Assembly (NCBI GenBank): GCA_020027365.1
Contig: JAHRAJ010000078.1
Span: 1 to 12,045 of the forward strand
DNA: 12,045 nucleotides
Direction: 5' to 3'
Origin: Cenarchaeum sp.
Lineage (GTDB): Archaea; Thermoproteota; Nitrososphaeria; Nitrososphaerales; Nitrosopumilaceae
Of this stretch, positions 6,297 to 12,045 are shown piece after piece. The notes below the pieces were generated by a model. That model saw only the letters and a program-made list of their open reading frames with translations. It was not told the DNA's origin and searched no databases. The position numbers and the translations under genes are program-made. How positions within the stretch are numbered: position 1 is the first letter of the stretch; each line of letters starts with the position of its first letter.

Positions 6297-6853
6297 TGGC
6301 AACCAGGCTGCGCAAGACCCGGAAGAATCGAGGCTCGCGGTACTGCGGATGGGGGCAGGTTGCACAGCACCGCGCCAGCGGCCACAAGGGCGGGCTGGGC
6401 GTCTCTGGACAGATGAAGCACCACTACAGCTCTATGCTAAAGGACAACCCAGACCACTTTGGGCACAGCTCCACCCGCCCCCCGCACCCCAACGTCACCC
6501 GCAAGTGGGCCGGCGTCCGCGATCTTGACGACCTGTTTGCCGCCTTTGGGGCCGAGCAAAGTGACGGCAAAAATGTGGTGGATCTTGCCGCCCACGGCAT
6601 CGACAAGCTGCTGGGCGGCGGCAGCGTGACCCGTGCATACACCGTGAGGGTGGGCCGGTCTACCGAGTCTGCCCGCCGCAAGGTGGGCGACGCCGGCGGC
6701 GAGGTGGTCTCTACGGCCAGCAACGACGCCGCCGCCGCCGCCGGCAGCGTGACCCCGTCCGCCGGCACGGGCAGTGGCGACGACGACGACGGCAGCGGCA
6801 CCGACACCGCGACGGGCGGCACGGGGGACAATCAAGGCGAGGAGGACCCCTGA
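6296..6853 (+). CDS. rpl15: Large ribosomal subunit protein uL15 with an acidic low-complexity tail
   Basis: 185 residues from 6296 (an ATG at 6293 would add one Met). The N-terminus is the classic rRNA-binding L15 segment: RLRKTRKNRGSRYCGWGQ (4-21) and QHRASGHKGGLG (24-35). The globular part contains VVDLAAHGIDKLLGGG (94-109), TRAYTVRVGRST (112-123) and ARRKVGDAGGEV (126-137). L15 is a late-assembly protein of the 50S subunit. From about residue 140 the protein runs into 46 extra residues: an Ala run, then Gly/Ser/Thr with an Asp run (162-165) and a GEEDP end. Such an acidic, probably disordered tail is odd for an rRNA-binding protein. The stop overlaps the secY start (TGATG). Confidence 0.94.
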   Translation: MATRLRKTRKNRGSRYCGWGQVAQHRASGHKGGLGVSGQMKHHYSSMLKDNPDHFGHSSTRPPHPNVTRKWAGVRDLDDLFAAFGAEQSDGKNVVDLAAHGIDKLLGGGSVTRAYTVRVGRSTESARRKVGDAGGEVVSTASNDAAAAAGSVTPSAGTGSGDDDDGSGTDTATGGTGDNQGEEDP

Positions 6854-8286
6854 TGGCCGAGGCCGGCACCCTGACCACGGTCATCCGCAGGATTGTATTC
6901 AGGGCAGAACCCTACCTTCCCCAGGTCCCCAAGCCCAAGAAAAAGCTCCAGCTGCAGACCAGGCTGATGTGGACCGGGCTGGCCCTGCTGATCTACCTGG
7001 TGATGGCCCAGACGCCGCTGTTTGGCGCGACCACCCCTGACTTTGACTTTTTGCAGTTTGCCCGGGTGATATTTGCATCCCAGCAGGGGACGCTGGTGGA
7101 GCTTGGGATTGGACCCATAGTCACGGCCGGGCTGCTCATGCAGCTGCTTCGCGGATCGGAGATGCTAAAGTTTGACTTTAAAAAACCCGAGGAGAGGGGG
7201 ATATTCCAGACCGCCACCAAGATGGTAAGCTACGTGGTGATCGTGGCAGAGTCTGTGGTGTACGGCGCGGCCGTGTACGGGCCCCAGATCACGGATCCGG
7301 GGGTGCTTGGGATACTGGTGGGGCAGCTGATGGCCGCCTCTGTGATAATCATGTTCATGGACGAGCTGATCCAAAAGGGGTGGGGGCTTGGCAGCGGGAT
7401 TAGCGTGTTCATCATGGCCGGCGTGGCCCAGACCATCCTGTGGAACATGTTCAGCCCCCTGGTGGCCGGCGACGGCGGGACCATCGGCATCATGACCTAC
7501 CTGGGCCAGTCGATATACGCAGGCGACCTGTCCAACGTGATGTTTAGGGCAAACCAGCTTCCGAGCATATTCGGGCTGTGCCTGACGGCCGGGGTGCTGT
7601 TGGTGCTGGTGTACGTCCAGGGAATGAAGGTGGAAATCCCGATCGTCTCTACAAAATACCGCGGGTTTTCGGCCGTCTATCCCATAAAGCTGATGTACGT
7701 GTCAAACATCCCCGTCATCCTTGCGTCCGCACTGACCGCAAACGCCGTGTTCATCGGGCAGATGATGTGGGCAAACTTTAATCCGCGCAACTCTAACGAG
7801 CTGTTCAACCTGCTGGGGCGATTTGATCCCACCAGTCCGTCCACCCCGATCGGCGGCCTGATCTACTATGTGACGCCACCCAGGGGTCTGGACGTGGCGG
7901 CGGTCGACCCGTTGCGCGCGGTGTTTTACGTGTTCTTTATGATGGGGATTGTGCTGGTGTTTGGCAGGCTGTGGGTGGAGCTTGGCGGGCTGTCCCCCAA
8001 GAGCGCGGCGCAAAACCTGCTGGACGCCGACGTCCAGATTCCGGGGTTTCGGCGCTCCAACAAGCCCGTCGAGTCCATGCTCAACAAGTACATCCCGTCC
8101 GTCACCATCATCGGATCGCTCATCCTGGGCGCGCTGGCCGGCGTCTCCGACGTGCTGGGCGTCTTTGGATCGGGTATTGGGATACTGCTGATGGTCGACA
8201 TACTGATAAACTATTACAACCAGCTTGTCAAGGAACAGGTGGAGGTTGTGATGCCGAGGCTTGGTGCTCTGCTTGGCAGAAAGTAA
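6853..8286 (+). CDS. secY: Preprotein translocase subunit SecY
   Basis: 477 residues with about ten hydrophobic segments, matching archaeal SecY/Sec61-alpha. TM1 is about 37-54, followed by a plug-like region (about 62-78), then TM2b about 84-99 and further TMs to about 455. Signatures are VELGIGPIVTAGLLMQLL (82-99), ELIQKGWGLGSGISVFI (171-187), YPIKLMYVSNIPVILASAL (276-294), and the cytoplasmic loop GGLSPKSAAQNLLDADVQI (378-396), which in SecY contacts ribosomes. SecY forms the protein-conducting channel of the plasma membrane with SecE and Sec61-beta, neither of which is encoded here. Its place after L15 is the conserved spc order. ATG overlaps the L15 stop by one base; the 3' end overlaps adk by 14 nt. 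Confidence 0.98.
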   Translation: MAEAGTLTTVIRRIVFRAEPYLPQVPKPKKKLQLQTRLMWTGLALLIYLVMAQTPLFGATTPDFDFLQFARVIFASQQGTLVELGIGPIVTAGLLMQLLRGSEMLKFDFKKPEERGIFQTATKMVSYVVIVAESVVYGAAVYGPQITDPGVLGILVGQLMAASVIIMFMDELIQKGWGLGSGISVFIMAGVAQTILWNMFSPLVAGDGGTIGIMTYLGQSIYAGDLSNVMFRANQLPSIFGLCLTAGVLLVLVYVQGMKVEIPIVSTKYRGFSAVYPIKLMYVSNIPVILASALTANAVFIGQMMWANFNPRNSNELFNLLGRFDPTSPSTPIGGLIYYVTPPRGLDVAAVDPLRAVFYVFFMMGIVLVFGRLWVELGGLSPKSAAQNLLDADVQIPGFRRSNKPVESMLNKYIPSVTIIGSLILGALAGVSDVLGVFGSGIGILLMVDILINYYNQLVKEQVEVVMPRLGALLGRK

Positions 8287-8851
8287 AAAGGTCGTGATGG
8301 TGGGAATACCCGGCGTGGGAAAGACCACGCTGGTGTCCAAGATTGCCGAGCTGCTCAATCAGGACAGCCACAGCGTGGCGGTCCACAGCTTTGGCGGCAT
8401 GATGTTTGAAGAGGCAAAAAAGGACGGGGTCGCCGACCGGGATCGCCTGCGCAAGCTGCCCATAAGGGCGCAGCAGAAATACCAGCGGATCGCGGCCCAG
8501 CAGATTGCGCAGCTTGACGACGAGGTCGTGATAATCGACACCCACGCGTTCATCTCGACCCCGGCCGGGTTTTCCCCCGGACTCCCCGAGCACGTCCTCA
8601 AGATAATCCAGCCGTTTGGCCTGATCTCGGTGTATGCGCGGCCCGAGGAGATTTACAACAGGCGTATGAAGGACGAGACCCGGGATCGGGACAAGATTAC
8701 CATAGACCGGATCAAAAAGGAGCTTGCACTCCAAGAGTCGATAGTGTCGACCTGCTCCGTCCTGTCTGGCGCCCCGATCAAGACCATACTCAACGCAGAG
8801 GGCAAGGCGGAGGAGGCGGCCGCTAGCGTAATAAAGGCAATGGGTGTATGA
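8273..8851 (+). CDS. adkA: Archaeal adenylate kinase (AdkA type)
   Basis: 192 residues from TTG at 8273, which gives MAESKKVVMVGIPGVGKTTL; upstream in-frame TTG and GTG codons would add four odd residues (MVLC). The Walker A is GIPGVGKT (11-18). IIDTHAFISTPAGFSPGLPE (87-106) and the lid-like RRMKDETRDRDKIT (130-143) fit the archaeal trimeric adenylate kinases, which differ from bacterial Adk. It interconverts ATP + AMP and 2 ADP in the cytoplasm. The start overlaps secY by 14 nt, so translation is probably coupled. secY-adk is a conserved pair in both bacteria and archaea. Confidence 0.93.
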   Translation: MAESKKVVMVGIPGVGKTTLVSKIAELLNQDSHSVAVHSFGGMMFEEAKKDGVADRDRLRKLPIRAQQKYQRIAAQQIAQLDDEVVIIDTHAFISTPAGFSPGLPEHVLKIIQPFGLISVYARPEEIYNRRMKDETRDRDKITIDRIKKELALQESIVSTCSVLSGAPIKTILNAEGKAEEAAASVIKAMGV

Positions 8852-9516
8852 GTGGCATGGAACCCGGATTCATAGGCACACTGCTGGCGTCCCTCTGGTC
8901 GTCCCACCCCGCGCTGTTTGTGGACGGTCTTGCGCTCCAGTTTGACCTGATGGGCGGGGACCGGGGGGCGCTGGGAAGCGACGATCCGATGGTAAAGGGG
9001 CTGGTCGCGTCCATGTTTGGGATCACCGGGTTTGGGATACTGCTAAACATCTTCAACTCGGCAGTACGCAAAAAGATGGTGGATTCCGTCAAGCTCAAGC
9101 GCATCATGAAGGAGACCAAGGCGTGGCAAAAGGAGCGGATGGCGGCGTTTCGGGCCAAGGATCAGGACAAGATTGCCAAGCTGAACCAAAAGTCGTCGTA
9201 CATGAACAAGATGAGCATGGAGATGATGCAGATGAACATGCGCCCGATGATGATCACGTTTGTCCCGCTCATACTGATATTCTACTTTGTACTGCCGCAG
9301 CTCTTCTCGTACACCGTGGCGTTGTCGCCAATCCCGCTCAACGTCATCCCGGGCGAGATATTTCAGCTTACATGCACGGCAGAACAGGCCGCCGATCCAG
9401 ACCACGTATGCGAGACGGAAAACGCGCTATACCTGTGGGCCTGGTACTTTCTTTCATCTATTGCGTTTAGCGGAATAATAATGAAGGTCACAAAGACCTC
9501 GATGGATCTCAGTTGA
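8848..9516 (+). CDS. DUF106 membrane protein, EMC3/TMCO1-like, Oxa1-superfamily insertase candidate
   Basis: 222 residues. Three transmembrane helices are visible at about 51-72, 132-155 and 196-214. Between the first two lies a charged coiled coil (about 73-125; KLKRIMKETKAWQKERMAAF). This is the architecture of archaeal DUF106 proteins, relatives of Oxa1/YidC, Get1, EMC3 and TMCO1 that help insert membrane proteins. With the coiled coil in the cytoplasm, the loop 156-195 faces outside and contains two Cys (C176, C188) that could form a disulfide. A Met-rich stretch (residues 119-135) lies at the cytoplasmic edge of TM2, where an insertase would meet hydrophobic clients. It starts ATGA with the adk stop. 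Its position next to secY agrees with a role in membrane insertion; function in this organism is inferred. Confidence 0.9.
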   Translation: MSGMEPGFIGTLLASLWSSHPALFVDGLALQFDLMGGDRGALGSDDPMVKGLVASMFGITGFGILLNIFNSAVRKKMVDSVKLKRIMKETKAWQKERMAAFRAKDQDKIAKLNQKSSYMNKMSMEMMQMNMRPMMITFVPLILIFYFVLPQLFSYTVALSPIPLNVIPGEIFQLTCTAEQAADPDHVCETENALYLWAWYFLSSIAFSGIIMKVTKTSMDLS

Positions 9517-10103
9517 CCTCAAAAACGTCTATAATCATATCCGGCCCGCCGGCCGTCGGCAAGACCACGCTTGCCCGCGGGCTGTCGCGCGAGTTTGGCC
9601 TCAGATATGTAAGCGGCGGCGACATACTAAAAGAGCTGGCCGGGGAGCAGGGGTTTGCGGTGGGCGGGGACGACTGGTGGGACACCCCCGAGGGGATGCG
9701 GTTTCTCAAACAGCGTGACGAAAACCCCGAGTTTGACAAGACCGTCGACTCGCGGCTTGTGGACATGTGCAGGGCGGGGGGCGTCGTGATCACGAGCTAT
9801 ACGCTCCCCTGGCTGGTGGACAACGGCGGCGGTGGTGGTGATGGGGACATGATCACGCTCTGGCTGGACGGCTCGCACGCCAACAGCGCCAGGCGGATGG
9901 GCAACCGCGACGACATGGACACCAAAGAGGCGCTGGAGGTCACCAAAAAGAGGTATGACCGCAACAAAAAGCTGTACAAAAAGCTGTACGGGTTTGAGTT
10001 TGGCCGTGACGAGTCTGTGTTTGACGGGGTCGTGAACACCGACGACCTTGACGTGGGCGGGGTGCTGGATGCCGCAATACGCTTGGTGAAAGGCAGGACA
10101 TGA
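9513..10103 (+). CDS. cmk: Archaeal cytidylate kinase
   Basis: 196 residues starting at TTG, which overlaps the preceding stop as TTGA. The Walker A is GPPAVGKT (11-18) in IIISGPPAVGKTTLARGL. YVSGGDILKELA (32-43) is the NMP-binding segment typical of COG1102 CMKs, and the C-terminal YDRNKKLYKKLYGFEF (148-163) and FDGVVNTDDLDV (170-181) also match. It phosphorylates CMP/dCMP using ATP in the cytoplasm. A Gly run (105-109) followed by DGD is inserted between the strand-like VVITSYTLPWLV and ITLWLDGS; it is encoded by GGC/GGT triplets (9824-9846) and is probably a surface loop. cmk next to cbf5 is normal archaeal order. L34e and L14e genes, found between these genes in many other archaea, are absent here. 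Confidence 0.93.
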   Translation: MTSKTSIIISGPPAVGKTTLARGLSREFGLRYVSGGDILKELAGEQGFAVGGDDWWDTPEGMRFLKQRDENPEFDKTVDSRLVDMCRAGGVVITSYTLPWLVDNGGGGGDGDMITLWLDGSHANSARRMGNRDDMDTKEALEVTKKRYDRNKKLYKKLYGFEFGRDESVFDGVVNTDDLDVGGVLDAAIRLVKGRT

Positions 10104-11305
10104 CCGCGCCTCCCCCGCCCCCGCCCGCCCCCGACGGCGGCATGGATGTCAAGGGACTCGTGCAGCTGGAGGGCCTGGTCGAGATTGATCAGGACGTGAC
10201 CGATGACAAGTATGGGACGCACTATGACCGGCGGAGCCTGGAACAGCTGATGGACTATGGGATAATCCTGCTTGACAAGCCCCCCGGCCCCACCAGCCAC
10301 GAGGCGGTCGCGTGGACAAAGCGCATACTAAAGCTGCCCAAGATCGGGCACAGCGGCACGCTGGATCCGCAGGTCTCCGGGGTGCTGCCCCTGGGGCTGG
10401 GTGAGGCGACCAAGGCGCTGGGCGTCCTGCTGCTGGGCCCCAAAGAATACCACGCGCTGGGCCGCATCCACACACTCCCGCGTCCCGAAAAGCTTGACGA
10501 GGTCCTCGACATGTTCCGGGGGCCCATATACCAAAAGCCCCCCCAGCGCTCGTCGGTGGTGCGCCAAACCCGGATCAGGCACATCTACGAGCTGGAACTG
10601 CTCGAGCAAAAGGAGCGGCTGGTCCTGCTCCGGGTGCTGTGCGAGTCCGGCACGTACATCCGCAAGCTGTTCTACGACATGGGCGAGATCCTGGGGCCCG
10701 GGGCAACAATGACGGAGCTGCGCCGCACCCGCGTCCACCAGTTTTATGAACGGGACGGCCTGGTCACGATGCACGAACTGGCGGATGCGTTTGCACGGTG
10801 GGAGGAAAAACGGGACGGATCGCGCCTTGCCTCGATGATACGTCCGGTGGAGCATGCCCTGAGCGAGCTAAAGTCCGTGGTCATCCGTGACTCTGCGGTC
10901 GATGCCCTGTGCCACGGCGCCCAGCTGGCCATTCCGGGGATACTCCGGATATCGCCGGGGCTCAAAAAGGACGACCTCGTGGCCGTATACACGCTAAAGG
11001 GGGAGGCGGTGGCACTGGCCGAGTCCTCCATGTCCGAGGAGGAGATCCGCGAGGCGACCAAGGGGTATGCGTTTGTGACCCGGAGGATAATCATGGCCCC
11101 TGGCACGTATCCCAAGAGCTGGCGTAGTAGCAACAACAACAGCAGCAGCAGCGGCGGCGGCGGCAACAGCAGCAGCAACGGCGGCGGCAACAAGGACGGG
11201 GGGAGGCGGGGTGACGACCGCGACCGCGACCGCGACCGCGTACGTGACAGCGGCCGCCGCGACAGCGGCAACCATGACCGCGGCGGGCCCCGGTCTGCAT
11301 CATGA
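10100..11305 (+). CDS. cbf5: Cbf5/TruB-type tRNA/rRNA pseudouridine synthase with a low-complexity C-terminal tail
   Basis: 401 residues. The catalytic domain shows GIILLDKPPGPTSHEAV (54-70) and GHSGTLDPQVSGVLPL (83-98), with the catalytic Asp at D89. YQKPPQRSSVV (144-154) and LCESGTYIRKL (180-190) follow. A PUA domain at about 257-333 binds guide RNA (AVDALCHGAQLAIPGIL, 266-282). Cbf5 works with Nop10, L7Ae and Gar1 in H/ACA RNPs and can also make tRNA Psi55. The last 60 residues (342-401) are extra: Asn/Ser and Gly runs, then an Arg-Asp repeat and SGRRDSG-type repeats. The N-terminus has a six-Pro run before an alternative in-frame ATG at 10142. The 10100 ATG is kept because it forms ATGA with the cmk stop. 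Confidence 0.95.
   Translation: MTAPPPPPPAPDGGMDVKGLVQLEGLVEIDQDVTDDKYGTHYDRRSLEQLMDYGIILLDKPPGPTSHEAVAWTKRILKLPKIGHSGTLDPQVSGVLPLGLGEATKALGVLLLGPKEYHALGRIHTLPRPEKLDEVLDMFRGPIYQKPPQRSSVVRQTRIRHIYELELLEQKERLVLLRVLCESGTYIRKLFYDMGEILGPGATMTELRRTRVHQFYERDGLVTMHELADAFARWEEKRDGSRLASMIRPVEHALSELKSVVIRDSAVDALCHGAQLAIPGILRISPGLKKDDLVAVYTLKGEAVALAESSMSEEEIREATKGYAFVTRRIIMAPGTYPKSWRSSNNNSSSSGGGGNSSSNGGGNKDGGRRGDDRDRDRDRVRDSGRRDSGNHDRGGPRSAS
11126..11240 (+). repeat. Triplet and hexamer repeats at the cbf5 3' end
   Basis: AAC, AGC and GGC triplet runs (11131-11189) are followed by tandem GACCGC hexamers up to about 11240. They encode the Asn/Ser/Gly runs and the alternating Arg-Asp stretch of the Cbf5 tail, and all stay in frame. 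Confidence 0.8.
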
Positions 11306-11823
11306 TTCCAAAGAGCCTCGGCATAGCGCTGGCGGCGGGTATGTGCTCTGGAATAGTGGCGGCGCTGGTCCTTGCCGATCTTCGGGACGACGGTCTGGAC
11401 TGGCAAGAGCCTGCCGCGCTAGCAGGCGCCGACCCGTCGCTCGTGGTGCTGACCGACAGGACCGAGTACCGGCGGGGCCAGCCGATCCGGGTCACGGTGG
11501 TCAACTCTGGCGGTGTGCCCATCACGTTTGCAGACGCGTCATTTGGAATGACCGTGTCGGGGCTCGCCGGCGAGACAATACTGTCGTCCCAACCTCCGTC
11601 CTCATCATCATCATCACCCGAGAATCTCCCGCGGCCGGTGCTCGGACCGGCGGACCGCCACACCATCGTCTGGAACCAGCAAAACGACGACGGCCGGCAG
11701 GTGACGGATGGAATATACAGGATATCGTCAAGCGGCACCGTTCAGGACGCAGATCCGCCGGTGGAGATAAGGGGCACCCGAACCATCGACATATATCAGA
11801 TAGACCTGACGTTTGCAAGCTAA
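11302..11823 (+). CDS. Small membrane-anchored protein with a predicted beta-sandwich domain, function unknown
   Basis: 173 residues; the ATG overlaps the cbf5 stop as ATGA, so it belongs to the same transcription unit. Residues 4-25 (SLGIALAAGMCSGIVAALVL) form one hydrophobic segment after a single Lys, an uncleaved anchor or signal peptide; the Cys at 15 is in mid-segment and not a convincing lipobox. The rest should lie outside the cell. Phrases such as LTDRTEYRRGQPIRVTVVNSGGVPITF (about 50-76) and VTDGIYRI resemble Ig-like/BsuPI-type beta-sandwich domains found in extracytoplasmic proteins. A Ser-Pro linker (about 97-107) comes from a TCA/TCC triplet run at 11599-11617. I do not recognise a specific family; its link to Cbf5 is probably positional only. 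Confidence 0.75.
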   Translation: MIPKSLGIALAAGMCSGIVAALVLADLRDDGLDWQEPAALAGADPSLVVLTDRTEYRRGQPIRVTVVNSGGVPITFADASFGMTVSGLAGETILSSQPPSSSSSSPENLPRPVLGPADRHTIVWNQQNDDGRQVTDGIYRISSSGTVQDADPPVEIRGTRTIDIYQIDLTFAS

Positions 11824-11826
11824 CAC

Positions 11827-11836
11827 AATATATAAT
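11827..11836 (+). promoter_or_regulatory. TATA box of the tRNA-Ser gene
   Basis: AATATATAAT, four bases after the stop of the last protein gene. A start 26 nt downstream would fall near 11857, leaving a leader of about 10 nt before the tRNA 5' end at 11868. It is the most A/T-rich element of the archaeal part of the window. Confidence 0.55.
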
Positions 11837-11867
11837 CAAACTTGGTCTTTAGATCGTCGAAAGACGT

Positions 11868-11906
11868 GCCGAGGTCGCCTAGCCTGGTAGGGTGCGCGCC
11901 TGGAAA
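11868..11906 (+). tRNA. tRNA-Ser(GGA), 5' half only
   Basis: The sequence can be laid on a tRNA: acceptor strand GCCGAGG (11868-11874), D arm GCCT-AGCCTGGTA-GGGT (11877-11893) with the invariant GG, anticodon 5' strand CGCGC (11895-11899), then the loop CTGGAAA with T33 and anticodon GGA (11902-11904). GGA reads Ser codons UCC and UCU. The 3' partner GCGCG, variable arm, T arm and acceptor 3' strand (CCTCGGC) do not occur in the remaining 139 bases, so the gene is broken just after the anticodon. A canonical archaeal intron sits at this position, but the missing 3' exon and the change of base composition point to a chimeric join. The identity rests on the 5' half alone. Confidence 0.6.
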
Positions 11907-12045
11907 TAATGTTGCCACAAATCACATTCTCAGGCAAAAAAGGAGGGCCACTGTGTGCAAATTACTGTTTCCCTGGGAGAAAAAGACCAATACCACACAG
12001 AGGGACTTTCAGAGTCAGTGGGTTCATTACACCTGTCTGCCCTAA
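11907..12045. other. Foreign-looking CpG-free segment, probable chimeric or contaminant DNA
   Basis: These 139 bases contain no CG dinucleotide at all, while the 60 bases just before hold seven. GC is about 47%. No archaeal gene, TATA box or tRNA part is visible. Total CpG absence with many TG/CA steps is typical of CpG-methylated animal genomes. The segment may be host (for example sponge) or vertebrate DNA joined by cloning or assembly. The open frame that crosses the junction (11842-12045) runs through the tRNA and is not a gene. Confidence 0.6.

Noticed and set aside
7702..8358. 218-residue open frame on the minus strand
   Set aside because: It is antisense to secY and adk, with a His/Gln/Arg-rich composition typical of shadow frames.
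11842..12045. 67-residue open frame at the right end
   Set aside because: It reads through the tRNA-Ser half and the foreign-looking tail; it has no promoter of its own and no recognisable protein features.
11905..12045. tRNA-Ser intron that would explain the missing 3' half
   Set aside because: No GCGCG anticodon-stem partner, T arm or CCTCGGC acceptor strand is found before the window ends. A GGGTTCATTA near 12019 looks T-loop-like, but its stem does not pair properly. An intron longer than the remaining sequence cannot be excluded, though the CpG-free composition argues against it.

Overview
The window is a fragment of a high-GC ammonia-oxidising-type archaeon (Thaumarchaeota/Nitrososphaerota, possibly Cenarchaeum-like; the lineage is inferred). 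The evidence is archaeal-type information genes: prefoldin alpha, FtsY with a TKAD G4 motif, S5 with GCGSWEC, archaeal AdkA, archaeal CMK, an EMC3/TMCO1-like DUF106 protein and Cbf5. It also has the spc-operon tail order L18-S5-L30-L15-SecY-Adk-DUF106-CMK-Cbf5, archaeal TATA boxes (TTTATAA) about 26 nt before start codons, and pervasive ATGA/TTGA start-stop overlaps.

Layout. 1-227 (minus): 5' part of a thioredoxin-fold protein with a CxxC motif, cut by the window edge. 228-419: divergent promoter region. 420-3272 (plus): an operon of pfdA, ftsY and argF with overlapping reading frames. 3273-3409: convergent spacer. 3410-4363 (minus): a lower-GC COG3586/DUF5655-like protein with a PD-(D/E)XK-type core, looking like an accessory insertion. 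4364-4607: divergent promoter region. 4608-11823 (plus): one tightly packed transcription unit of L18, S5, L30, L15, secY, adk, DUF106, cmk, cbf5 and a small membrane-anchored protein. 11827-11836: promoter of a tRNA gene. 11868-11906: 5' half of a tRNA-Ser(GGA), broken just after the anticodon. 11907-12045: foreign-looking sequence with no CpG at all.

Functional logic. The genes concern translation, co-translational folding and membrane insertion: prefoldin receives nascent proteins, FtsY is the SRP receptor, SecY the channel, the DUF106 protein a likely Oxa1-superfamily insertase, Cbf5 the rRNA pseudouridine synthase, and the NMP kinases balance nucleotide pools. ArgF (arginine synthesis) rides in the ftsY operon.

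Most notable: (i) the right end is probably a chimeric join to CpG-depleted DNA; (ii) in-frame triplet-repeat expansions decorate several conserved genes (S5, L30, L15, cmk, cbf5, the last ORF); (iii) FtsY carries a long Pro/Gln-rich C-terminal extension ending in a basic-aromatic motif that resembles the N-terminal membrane anchor of bacterial FtsY; (iv) L18 really begins at a TTG codon upstream of its first ATG. I do not see a clear new multi-gene system; the window is largely core genome.
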